Source of the DNA: Chromatiales bacterium
Lineage (GTDB): Bacteria > Pseudomonadota > Gammaproteobacteria > UBA6429 > Thiohalophilaceae
Direction of reading: 5' to 3'
Length of the DNA: 7,252 bases
Assembly: GCA_027070385.1 (NCBI GenBank)
Contig: JALXDW010000145.1
Location: 1 to 7,252, forward strand
Shown here: one piece after another, positions 1 to 5,784 of the stretch
Layout: each line of letters starts with the position of its first letter
How positions within the stretch are numbered: the first letter of the stretch is position 1
Program-made: the position numbers and the translations under genes
Notes under the pieces: generated by a model
What the model was told of the DNA's origin: nothing
Database searches by the model: none
Seen by the model: the letters and a program-made list of their open reading frames with translations, nothing else

Positions 1-22
1 TCATATTAGCCTGTCCACTTTT
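1..22 (-). other. Possible start of the next gene at the window edge
   Basis: On the minus strand an ATG at 4-2 is preceded by GGACAGG, with AGG five bases from the ATG, a reasonable ribosome binding site. In Pseudomonas the sensor kinase gene fleS follows fleQ, so this could be its start codon, but no protein sequence is visible and the identity cannot be judged. The rest of 1-113 holds only the hairpin described after fleQ. Confidence 0.2.
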
Positions 23-51
23 GTCACTTGCCAAGATGTGGCTTTTTGTCA

Positions 52-86
52 TAATGAAATAACAACACGCAATAACCATGCGTATT
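52..86 (-). terminator. Weak terminator-like hairpin after fleQ
   Basis: On the minus strand AATACGCA pairs with TGCGTGTT across TGGTTAT (8 bp including one U-G wobble, stem at 64-86). A T-rich stretch GTTATTTCATTAT follows. It begins about 28 bases after the fleQ stop codon. The stem has few G-C pairs and the T-run is broken, so termination would be partial at best. Confidence 0.4.
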
Positions 87-113
87 TAGGCCCGTCATGC
101 TCAACAATGATAA

Positions 114-1538
114 TTAGTGGGCGACAGATTCCGGGCGTTGCAATCCATACTTCCGCATTTTTTCAACCAGGGTTGTACGACGCATCTGTAGCCGTTTTGC
201 TGCATGCGCCACAACACCATCAGTGTCATCCAATGCTTGTTTAATCAGGGAATATTCCAGATTAATAAGATGTTCTTTCAAATCAAAACCATCCTGGGGA
301 ATGCGAAACGCTTCTTCTATTTGAGCGTTCGTTACAGTATCGGTAGTGTTGCTCTCACGAATATCCTCCACTGTATTAGTGCCACGGAATTTATGTGGCA
401 AGTCCCGCACATCGACGACTCCATATGGAAACATAATCACTAATCGCTCAATCAAATTGGAGAGTTCCCGTACATTGCCTGTCCAGGGATATTCGCATAA
501 TGCCGCAATGGCGGTAGTTGTAAAACGTACCGAACCTCGTTGTTCATGCTCCATACGGGTAATCAATTCATTAATTAAAAGTGGAATGTCTTCAACCCGA
601 TCACGCAGTGGTGGCATGTCGATAGGGAATACGTTTAAGCGATAATACAAATCTTCTCTAAAACGTCCATCGGCAATTTCTTTTTCCAAATCATGATGGG
701 TTGCAGCAATGATCCGTATATCGGCAGGAATACTTTTATTACTGCCGACACGTTCGAAAACACGTTCCTGCAATACACGTAATAATTTAACTTGCATAGC
801 AAGCGGCATATCACCAATTTCATCCAGAAATAAAGTACCACCTTTTGCCATTTCAAAACGTCCAAGACGCGAACTGATTGCTCCGGTAAAAGCACCCTTC
901 TCATGACCAAATAATTCGCTTTCCAGTAAATCAGGTGGGATAGCACCACAGTTAACCGGTACAAACGGTTTTTCTCTTCGATTTGAGTTGTAATGCAAAT
1001 TACGCGCAACCACTTCTTTACCGGTACCGGATTCACCCAGAATCAATACGTTTGCATCTGAATTAGCCACCTGCTCAATGAGTTTACGCACCCCCCGAAT
1101 CGAACGGCTATTACCAACCAGGCTGCGAAACAGCATTGAAGATGAGGCTTCGCGTGTTTCCCCCATGCTTTTCAAATACACATCGGCCATATGTAAAGCT
1201 TGATGTAACTGACGGAATTTAAAGGGGGTGTTAATGGTACTGAGTACCAGTGATGAAAAATTGGACGGTAAGGGCAATTCAATCGGTTTGAAAAGAAGAA
1301 TCGGTAAATCAGTATTATATTCAGATTTAACCGTTTCAATACGTTTCACTAAAAGAGCCGTATCCTGAAAGTCGCCACCAAAAATCAGCACATCCGGTGT
1401 ATTTTGCTTGTCACTTTTTTCCCAATCGGTGTAACTAGTACAATCCAGATCTGCGTAATCGATAAAATCCATTACCGTAAAAAATTGGTGACGGCGTGTT
1501 TCATCGTCATCAATAACGAGAATTTTCTTTTGAATCAT
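114..1538 (-). CDS. fleQ: Sigma54-dependent flagellar master regulator FleQ
   Basis: A 474-residue enhancer-binding protein. The N-terminal FleQ-type receiver (about 1-120) is degenerate: the acidic pocket IDDDE (9-13) remains, but Gly54 stands where the phosphorylated Asp would be and Thr104 replaces the conserved Lys before Pro-Phe. The AAA+ domain (about 137-385) has Walker A GESGTGK (168-174), the sigma54-contacting GAFTGA loop (215-220), Walker B TLFLDE (235-240), arginine-finger region FREDLYYRL (293-301) and sensor II GNVREL (354-359). A Fis-type helix-turn-helix closes the protein (about 420-468, with [16 protein letters not shown]). Residues known to bind c-di-GMP in P. aeruginosa FleQ are kept: the LFRS motif (136-139), Arg179-Asn180 after Walker A, and the ExxxR pair Glu324/Arg328. 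It should activate RpoN-dependent flagellar promoters such as the fliD one here and respond to c-di-GMP. AAGG lies 12 bases before the ATG. Confidence 0.97.
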   Translation of the reverse strand: MIQKKILVIDDDETRRHQFFTVMDFIDYADLDCTSYTDWEKSDKQNTPDVLIFGGDFQDTALLVKRIETVKSEYNTDLPILLFKPIELPLPSNFSSLVLSTINTPFKFRQLHQALHMADVYLKSMGETREASSSMLFRSLVGNSRSIRGVRKLIEQVANSDANVLILGESGTGKEVVARNLHYNSNRREKPFVPVNCGAIPPDLLESELFGHEKGAFTGAISSRLGRFEMAKGGTLFLDEIGDMPLAMQVKLLRVLQERVFERVGSNKSIPADIRIIAATHHDLEKEIADGRFREDLYYRLNVFPIDMPPLRDRVEDIPLLINELITRMEHEQRGSVRFTTTAIAALCEYPWTGNVRELSNLIERLVIMFPYGVVDVRDLPHKFRGTNTVEDIRESNTTDTVTNAQIEEAFRIPQDGFDLKEHLINLEYSLIKQALDDTDGVVAHAAKRLQMRRTTLVEKMRKYGLQRPESVAH

Positions 1539-1604
1539 GTATTGCCCATACCTTTATATATGTACTTCATTTAATTTTAAGCGTAATGGTAATCGTTCTT
1601 ACTA

Positions 1605-1633
1605 AGGGTAGAAAGATATTCACAGAAAGTCAA
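1605..1633 (-). promoter_or_regulatory. Possible sigma70 promoter of fleQ
   Basis: Minus-strand TTGACT (5 of 6 to the -35 consensus) lies 17 bases before TACCCT (only 3 of 6 to the -10 consensus). This would start transcription roughly 60 bases upstream of the fleQ ATG. In Pseudomonas fleQ is transcribed by the housekeeping sigma factor, and the 194-base gap before fleQ calls for its own promoter. The -10 is poor, so this is tentative. Confidence 0.35.
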
Positions 1634-1642
1634 AATTTTGTC
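1629..1642 (-). promoter_or_regulatory. FleQ-box-like palindrome at the fleQ promoter
   Basis: The plus strand reads GTCAAAATTTTGTC, containing the perfect 10-bp palindrome CAAAATTTTG. Compared with the published Pseudomonas FleQ binding consensus, recalled as GTCaNTAAAtTGAC, it matches about 10 of 14 positions in either orientation, including one full outer half-site. It overlaps the predicted -35 element of fleQ, where binding would repress. AT-rich palindromes of this length are not rare, so confidence is low. Confidence 0.3.
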
Positions 1643-1732
1643 GCTATTAATTTCAGCACAGCTAAATTATTGATCTTACTGGCAGCTTAAACGAATTCCA
1701 AAGCAACCAAAAAGTATATAGTGGGCGTTTAA

Positions 1733-2278
1733 CTACTGTTTTTGCTTTTGTACACTGCGCCGATGCAGCTGAAAGATCCATTTTGCAAAGCGCTCGTCAT
1801 TGATCGCATCGAGGGGTAAAAATCGTACCATTATTGTTGAACCGTTTATCTCAATGACTTCCCCTATCCGTTTTATTGGCCATGGAAGCTCGGTGGAGGG
1901 ATAAATATCAAAACCTAATTGTTGAGATGCCCTGATATCAGACAATACATTGCCTGTAAGACGGCTATTATCCCATTGCAATGTTGATGCTGATAAGCTG
2001 ACAGGCAGTTCATCAGGAAGCGATTGTTGACTCGCCAGTAAAAATCGTAACAAATGTAAAATCGTAGTGAGCTTATGTTCCAGTGCTTTATATTGACCGG
2101 TTCTATCGCGTGCGTCACTGCTATCAACCGATGAAAAGGCATCGATAATGTCAAAAGCCAGTTCATTATGGGGGCTTAGGTCGTTATGCACGTCTGTAAG
2201 CGGGTACACCTTAAAAGGAAGAGTGGTATCCACAACCACACCGTGCTGTAAAGATGTTTTATCTTTTATATCTGGCAT
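1733..2278 (-). CDS. Divergent PilZ-domain protein (tPilZ-like)
   Basis: A 181-residue protein. Residues about 61-83 form an amphipathic helix (KALEHKLTTILHLLRFLL). A beta-rich PilZ-like domain follows (about 90-172): LPVSLSASTLQW, a GFDIYP strand, LPWPIKRIGEVIEI, then IMVRFLPLD and a final helix ending in HRR. This order resembles the atypical, helix-bearing PilZ proteins encoded beside fliS and fleQ in Xanthomonas and relatives. The canonical c-di-GMP motifs RxxxR and (D/N)xSxxG are absent: where the second is expected the sequence is LSASTLQW. It may therefore not bind c-di-GMP in the usual way and may work through oligomerisation or partner binding (inference). There is no signal peptide or membrane segment. 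The ATG has no recognisable Shine-Dalgarno, and an in-frame stop lies 12 bases upstream, so no longer ATG start is possible. It lies 88 bases after fliT and 194 bases before fleQ. Confidence 0.68.
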   Translation of the reverse strand: MPDIKDKTSLQHGVVVDTTLPFKVYPLTDVHNDLSPHNELAFDIIDAFSSVDSSDARDRTGQYKALEHKLTTILHLLRFLLASQQSLPDELPVSLSASTLQWDNSRLTGNVLSDIRASQQLGFDIYPSTELPWPIKRIGEVIEINGSTIMVRFLPLDAINDERFAKWIFQLHRRSVQKQKQ

Positions 2279-2325
2279 ATGAAAAGGTTAGCAAGCTCAC
2301 TATTGTGCTGTCCAGTCACACTTTC

Positions 2326-2369
2326 TAGCCGGTTAACTTTATGCGCGATGATCGTCCTTAATCCGGCTA
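2326..2369 (-). repeat. Bulged inverted repeat between fliT and the PilZ gene
   Basis: On the minus strand TAGCCGG-A-TTAA pairs with TTAACCGGCTA, giving 11 Watson-Crick pairs interrupted by a single bulged A, around a 21-base loop. The 5' arm includes the fliT stop codon TAG. No U-tract follows on either strand, so it is not an intrinsic terminator. It could stabilise the upstream mRNA or be a protein-binding site that separates pilZ expression from fliD-fliS-fliT. Confidence 0.5.
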
Positions 2370-2693
2370 ATTCTGGTGTGCATGATAAGCCGTAACAGCT
2401 TTCTGTCGTGATTTGTTTTCTTTTATGTTGTCCAGCTCTTTCGCTCTTGCTTCTTCACAAATATAAAGACTTTCGCTATCAATATACAAAACCTGTTCAA
2501 GTAATTCCGCAATTTCAGCCAGTGCTTCCGGCATGTCAGGATGATTGAATAAATCCGTCATCACTTTTTGACGTTGTTCTTCAAGTTCCATACAGGCATG
2601 CCAGTCCTGTTTGTAACTCATGTCGCACATATGCTGGCTTAAACGTAAAATTTTTTTTGCATATTGAGCTGGTGATAAACAGTACATTGTCAT
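2367..2693 (-). CDS. fliT: FliT/FleP-type flagellar chaperone
   Basis: A 108-residue, almost wholly helical protein placed directly after fliS, the position of fliT in enterics and of the FliT-like fleP in Pseudomonas. The segment 30-49 (DWHACMELEEQRQKVMTDLF) fits the FliT pattern of an aromatic residue, acidic helix and conserved Arg. Two more amphipathic helices follow (about 55-70 and 73-93). FliT proteins bind FliD before export and in enterics also inhibit FlhDC; that master regulator is not seen here, where FleQ is present instead, so only the chaperone role is inferred. Small FliT homologues diverge strongly, so assignment leans on context. The Shine-Dalgarno AAAGG overlaps the fliS stop codon and is 11 bases from the ATG, longer than usual; a second ATG two codons downstream is even further away. 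Confidence 0.75.
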   Translation of the reverse strand: MTMYCLSPAQYAKKILRLSQHMCDMSYKQDWHACMELEEQRQKVMTDLFNHPDMPEALAEIAELLEQVLYIDSESLYICEEARAKELDNIKENKSRQKAVTAYHAHQN

Positions 2694-2707
2694 AATGATT
2701 ATCGCCT

Positions 2708-3124
2708 TTAATTGTGGCTATTACCGGCTTCTACTTTTTCGGGTAACTCATCCCAGGCTCCTTTGACAGAGCGAACCAGGGATGCAACTTCATCAAGCAG
2801 GTCTGGGTTATTTTCGATGTTTGCGCGAGCCAGACGACGCGTCATGTAATCGTAAAGGTCATCCAGGTTTTGTGCGATTTCGCCACCATCATCAACATTT
2901 AAACTTGCACGTAAACCATCAATAATCGAAATCGCCCAACTGATATTACCGCCCTTTTGTGGAATATCGTTACGTTCCATGTGTCCTTTCGCAATGGCAA
3001 TTTTTTCAAGTGCTCCATTCATTAACATTTGAATGAGCCTGTGGGGATCGGCTGATTCAACACTGCTTGATACACCTACCCGATTATATTGCTCAACCGC
3101 ACTATGCAATTTAACCATATTCAT
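2708..3124 (-). CDS. fliS: Flagellin export chaperone FliS
   Basis: A 138-residue, mostly helical cytoplasmic chaperone that binds the C-terminal end of flagellin, prevents premature polymerisation and delivers it to the export gate. Conserved FliS features are visible in order: EQYNRV near the N-terminus (11-16), PHRLIQMLMNGAL (27-39), SWAISIIDGLRASL (62-75), GGEIAQNLDDLYDYM (80-94), RLARAN (97-102) and the WDEL end of the last helix (124-127). Length is normal for the family. It sits 28 bases after fliD and 14 bases before the fliT-like gene, so these three form one translation-dense unit. The perfect Shine-Dalgarno suggests FliS is made in larger amounts than its neighbours, fitting a chaperone for the abundant flagellin. 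Confidence 0.97.
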   Translation of the reverse strand: MNMVKLHSAVEQYNRVGVSSSVESADPHRLIQMLMNGALEKIAIAKGHMERNDIPQKGGNISWAISIIDGLRASLNVDDGGEIAQNLDDLYDYMTRRLARANIENNPDLLDEVASLVRSVKGAWDELPEKVEAGNSHN

Positions 3125-3132
3125 AACTACTA

Positions 3133-3138
3133 CCTCCT
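3133..3138 (-). promoter_or_regulatory. Strong fliS ribosome binding site
   Basis: AGGAGG lies 8 bases before the ATG at 3124. It is the only perfect Shine-Dalgarno in the window and selects this ATG over the in-frame ATG two codons later. Confidence 0.85.
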
Positions 3139-3152
3139 AATGCAAACAAGGC

Positions 3153-5186
3153 TTAACCCTGTCTATTTGATTGACCTCGCGCACCTGGTAATGCAGCCAG
3201 TTGTCGCGATAAATATTCACCTGTTGAACGCATCTTACCTACAAGAGCGTCCAGATTTGTAAAGGTTTTAAGATGCCGTTTTTCAGATTTTTCAAGTTTT
3301 TCTGCCAATTTTTCCCGATCATTTGCAATGTTTTTCAGATTGTCTGTAAAACCTTTTGTTCGACCTTGCAATAGACCACCCGGCTCCATAAAACCCACAA
3401 CTAATTTGTCCAGTTTCTCTGCCACCCCTTTTGAATAACTCACCGTGCCACGCCGACCCACGGCACCACCCACTACTTTTATTTCCAATCCTCGCGCATC
3501 CCCCTGTCCCAACAGGGTACGACCATTTCCAATGGCAGCATTACCGCCAATGGCACCTTGAATATCGGAGCCTGATTGCCCCTGTTTAACGGTTAAACCT
3601 GTTGCGACCATTAATTGCTCAGGAATATCTTCAATTGCAATATTTGATGTACCACCAAAACGCTGTGACGTCAGCACTAAATGATTGCCTTCAACACTGA
3701 CGTTTACTGCGGCACCATTAGCGGATAACTCACGGTCACCATTAATTTTACTTTGCAACTCTGATGCCAGGTTTTCCAATGAGTTGTAAATTTTGCTGTT
3801 AAGGGTAATAACCGATGATTGGGTGTTATCAACACGCACTGTTAAGGTATTTGCGTCATCAGGAACAATAATGTTACTTGCGGCAACATCAAGTCCGATA
3901 TAATGGCCTTGTGTGGGCAGCACATCAATAAAAACCGGATAGCGCCCAACTTGAGTGTCATCGGTTGCACTGATATAGCGAACTAAAGGATCACTTGCCG
4001 ATCCGGTACGTGAGAATAATTGTGCAACTTCATTAATATTGTTATTAATGGCTGCCTGCACTTTATTACTATTGATTTTTTGTTCACCACTACGTTCGGT
4101 ATCAATCCCTAATGCAGACAATGAAACATATTGCGTGTTTACCGCTGAAAAGTTGGTGCCCAAAACACGTCTGAGTTGAGATAACGCATTACGTACGGAT
4201 GACTCACCGGCTAAAGGTCCGGCTTCCTGTGTTTCTGGATCATAACTGGTGAGTTCATTAGTACGTTGGATAAAAGCGTTATATTGTGAAACAAATTCAT
4301 CAATAGCAGCGGTAACTTTTGCTTTATCATGAAAAACTTTGAGTTCGACGGTTTTACCCACTGACTCCGAGTTAATATCCAGTGTAATGCCATTGATAAC
4401 ATCATTAATTGAATTTTCAGGTGACTGAATTTCAACACCATCTATTTTAATAATCGCATTCAAAGCTTCTGATGTTTGCCGCAGATTTTGCCCCTGATTC
4501 TGTAACATACCGGGTTCATATGATAAAGTTGACAGACCCAACAGATCGGTATCAACAGTATCATCATCATTTATTTTAAGCCGCATACTGTTTGTTGCAC
4601 CAGGCAACTCGCTGGATAAAATAAGCCGGAAACCCTTTCCGACTCTTAAAACAGAAGCCTTTACACCTGCATCCGCATCATTAATAGCACGCTGTATACC
4701 ACGCAGGGAATTATTGTCATTGTTAATAAAAATATTTTTAACCGGCCGCTCAGGATTAACAATAAAGTCACCACTTGTCTCATTCAACTCACCAAACTGA
4801 ATGCTAATAGAACCTGTACCAATCGCTTCCAAATCAGAGCTAAAAGTGCCGGATACCAGGCGGTGTTGTTGCGCCAAACGTTCTACTGTAATGTCGTAAC
4901 TTCCCGGATCGGGATCGCCGGAAATCGAGGCATTCAGTACCTCTTCATCTGACAAGTCGATGCTCATTTTGGTAAAAGATTGTGCATCTTTAAGTGAAGC
5001 AAGCGATGTTTGAAATTCCGTTAAGGCTCCCTGAAAAACGCCCAGTGCGGTCAAGCTGCTTTGTATACTCGCTTCTTTGCGATCGAGTTTTTTGCTAACA
5101 GGATCACCTTCTGCTGCCACCAGTTTTTCAACCAGTCCCTGTACATCGATACCTGAACCAACGCCCACGGATGTTATGGCTGGCAT
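3153..5186 (-). CDS. fliD: Flagellar filament cap / hook-associated protein 2 (long form)
   Basis: A 677-residue FliD, which forms the cap at the filament tip and guides flagellin polymerisation; export is thought to need a FliT-type chaperone. Residues about 3-105 match the FliD N-terminal domain (GSGIDVQGLVEKLVAAE, then a helical stretch and SYDITVERLAQQHRLVSG). A flagellin IN-like segment covers about 125-206. The FliD C-terminal domain starts near 235 and is interrupted by an extra segment (about 405-535) with a second IN-like unit. It resumes with GLEIKVVGGAVGRRGTVSYS and ends in a helical, coiled-coil-like tail (about 610-668) with the usual YLSRQLAALPG finish. From memory, Salmonella and Pseudomonas FliD have about 470 residues while Vibrio has a longer form, so the insert explains the length. 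An alternative ATG 12 bases upstream is disfavoured because it overlaps the ribosome binding site. fliS follows after 28 bases. Confidence 0.96.
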   Translation of the reverse strand: MPAITSVGVGSGIDVQGLVEKLVAAEGDPVSKKLDRKEASIQSSLTALGVFQGALTEFQTSLASLKDAQSFTKMSIDLSDEEVLNASISGDPDPGSYDITVERLAQQHRLVSGTFSSDLEAIGTGSISIQFGELNETSGDFIVNPERPVKNIFINNDNNSLRGIQRAINDADAGVKASVLRVGKGFRLILSSELPGATNSMRLKINDDDTVDTDLLGLSTLSYEPGMLQNQGQNLRQTSEALNAIIKIDGVEIQSPENSINDVINGITLDINSESVGKTVELKVFHDKAKVTAAIDEFVSQYNAFIQRTNELTSYDPETQEAGPLAGESSVRNALSQLRRVLGTNFSAVNTQYVSLSALGIDTERSGEQKINSNKVQAAINNNINEVAQLFSRTGSASDPLVRYISATDDTQVGRYPVFIDVLPTQGHYIGLDVAASNIIVPDDANTLTVRVDNTQSSVITLNSKIYNSLENLASELQSKINGDRELSANGAAVNVSVEGNHLVLTSQRFGGTSNIAIEDIPEQLMVATGLTVKQGQSGSDIQGAIGGNAAIGNGRTLLGQGDARGLEIKVVGGAVGRRGTVSYSKGVAEKLDKLVVGFMEPGGLLQGRTKGFTDNLKNIANDREKLAEKLEKSEKRHLKTFTNLDALVGKMRSTGEYLSRQLAALPGARGQSNRQG

Positions 5187-5192
5187 ATTTGA

Positions 5193-5196
5193 CCTC
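5193..5196 (-). promoter_or_regulatory. fliD ribosome binding site, decides the start
   Basis: GAGG lies 6 bases upstream of the ATG at 5186. The in-frame ATG at 5198 overlaps this Shine-Dalgarno sequence itself (ATGAGG) and has no good site of its own. The protein from 5186 begins MPAITSVGVGSGIDV, the usual FliD N-terminus, so 5186 is preferred over 5198. Confidence 0.85.
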
Positions 5197-5212
5197 ATTA
5201 TTTATCTACTCG

Positions 5213-5227
5213 AAGGAATAATTCCTT
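5213..5227 (-). promoter_or_regulatory. Palindrome in the fliD 5' leader
   Basis: AAGGAATTATTCCTT is a perfect inverted repeat around one central base. It lies between the sigma54 promoter and the fliD ribosome binding site, inside the predicted untranslated leader. As RNA it could form a 6-bp stem with a 3-base loop. It contains an AAGGA motif, the kind of core bound by CsrA/RsmA proteins, though here the GGA would sit in the stem rather than the loop. As DNA it could be an operator downstream of the start site. Function is unproven. Confidence 0.45.
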
Positions 5228-5262
5228 ATAGAATGGGTACTTATCCAATCTATTGTAAATAA

Positions 5263-5278
5263 AGCAAATACGGTGCCA
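5263..5278 (-). promoter_or_regulatory. Sigma54 (RpoN) promoter for fliD
   Basis: The minus strand reads TGGCACCGTATTTGCT, differing from the consensus TGGCACGNNNNTTGCW only at the seventh base. The invariant GG (-24) and GC (-12) are present with exact 10-base spacing. Transcription should start near 5251-5253, leaving a leader of about 65 bases before the fliD start. In this family FleQ, encoded in the same window, activates RpoN-dependent flagellar promoters. It would drive fliD-fliS-fliT and possibly the PilZ gene. Confidence 0.88.
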
Positions 5279-5285
5279 GGTAATA

Positions 5286-5305
5286 CGGTAGTAAACAGAC
5301 CACCG
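5286..5305 (-). promoter_or_regulatory. Stem-loop after flaG, no U-tract
   Basis: Minus-strand CGGTGGT pairs with ACTACCG across CTGTTT, giving 7 bp including one G-U pair. On the plus strand that pair would be A-C, so it favours the flaG transcript direction. A run of seven T lies on its 5' side just after the flaG stop, but none follows the stem, so it does not fit an intrinsic terminator for flaG. It sits 7 bases upstream of the sigma54 promoter. It may instead mark the flaG mRNA 3' end. Confidence 0.4.
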
Positions 5306-5315
5306 AACAAAAAAA

Positions 5316-5714
5316 TCAGGCTTTAAGTTCAATGAAAAAGCCCTTAGCCTCATTATTATTAATGGAATCGGCTAGATGTCGGGCAATCGCAAGCATTTCT
5401 TCTGAGGGGATCTGTCGTACGACTTCCTGGCTATTAGAATCAATCACTTGCACCACAACTCGACCGGTTACATCATCAATCTGAAACTTCATGTCTCGCT
5501 GAATACTTTGTACATAATCTTGTAGTTGGCTCACGACGCTCTCCAGTTCATCGCGCGACATTTCTACCTGTTCGGCATGAAGTTCAACAATGGCAACAGA
5601 TTGCCGGTCTTGATTCACCGCATTATCAGCAGCTACAGCACTACGGTTAACAGCAGGTTTCGCACCTGTTGTTTGCACTTGTAGAACCATATCAACGATT
5701 GATTGCGTTGCCAT
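5316..5714 (-). CDS. flaG: FlaG family flagellar protein
   Basis: A 132-residue protein with the FlaG signature in its second half. The stretch 75-92 reads MKFQIDDVTGRVVVQVID and 97-108 reads EVVRQIPSEEML, matching the family pattern of a short beta hairpin followed by EV(I/V)RQIPSEE and a helix. The first 50 or so residues are low in complexity and probably disordered, also typical. FlaG proteins sit between fliC and fliD in Pseudomonas and related bacteria; loss has been reported to change filament length or assembly, but the molecular role is not settled. There is no signal peptide or membrane segment. The start is an ATG preceded by GAGG at 7-base spacing. The gene lies between fliC and the fliD promoter and has no obvious promoter of its own, so it is probably co-transcribed with fliC. 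Confidence 0.93.
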   Translation of the reverse strand: MATQSIVDMVLQVQTTGAKPAVNRSAVAADNAVNQDRQSVAIVELHAEQVEMSRDELESVVSQLQDYVQSIQRDMKFQIDDVTGRVVVQVIDSNSQEVVRQIPSEEMLAIARHLADSINNNEAKGFFIELKA

Positions 5715-5721
5715 AACGTTA

Positions 5722-5739
5722 CCTCATTTATTAGTGAGG
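5722..5739 (-). promoter_or_regulatory. Small stem that would cover the flaG ribosome binding site
   Basis: On the minus strand CCTCA pairs perfectly with TGAGG across 8 bases (CTAATAAA). The 3' arm contains the flaG Shine-Dalgarno GAGG, which is followed by 7 bases and the flaG ATG. The first two bases of the 5' arm are also the last two bases of the larger stem-loop after fliC, so the two structures compete for them. A 5-bp stem is weak, so this is a candidate only. Confidence 0.4.
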
Positions 5740-5772
5740 AAGGATTATACTCTATTCAAGTATAACCCTTCC
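5738..5772 (-). promoter_or_regulatory. 14-bp stem-loop after fliC, no U-tract
   Basis: On the minus-strand RNA, GGAAGGGTTATACT pairs with AGTATAATCCTTCC across a 7-base loop (TGAATAG): 13 Watson-Crick pairs plus one G-U. On the plus strand the wobble becomes an A-C mismatch, so full pairing exists only in the direction of fliC transcription. It begins 12 bases after the fliC stop codon. No run of U follows (the next bases are TCACTAATAA), so it is not a standard intrinsic terminator. Inference: it protects the fliC mRNA 3' end, acts as a processing site, or attenuates read-through into flaG. Confidence 0.7.
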
Positions 5773-5784
5773 CGCCAGTAGTGA

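Noticed and set aside
79..97. GG-N10-GC spacing on the minus strand after fleQ as a sigma54 promoter for a downstream gene
   Set aside because: Apart from the spaced GG and GC (CGGGCCTAAATACGCA) it matches the consensus poorly, lacking the TT before GC and the CA after GG.
38..443. Plus-strand open frames opposite the 3' part of fleQ
   Set aside because: They lie antisense to a gene with clear domain matches, lack recognisable motifs and have no ribosome binding sites; they are shadows.
1535..1549. Four-codon mini-ORF (MGNT) whose TGA overlaps the fleQ ATG
   Set aside because: The only Shine-Dalgarno-like AAGG is one base from its ATG, too close for initiation; the overlap is probably chance.
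1718..1736. Hairpin after the PilZ gene (GTAGT/ACTAT, 9-base loop) followed by ATACTTTTT
   Set aside because: A 5-bp, AT-rich stem with a G-U pair is too weak to call a terminator despite the T-run.
2304..2320. TGTGC-N7-TCACA as a CRP/Vfr site upstream of the PilZ gene
   Set aside because: Spacing is one base too long and the left half-site is imperfect.
4211..4441. Second minus-strand frame inside fliD (76 codons), and similar ones in fliC, fleQ and the PilZ gene
   Set aside because: They are out-of-frame readings within genes whose main frame encodes the recognisable family protein throughout.
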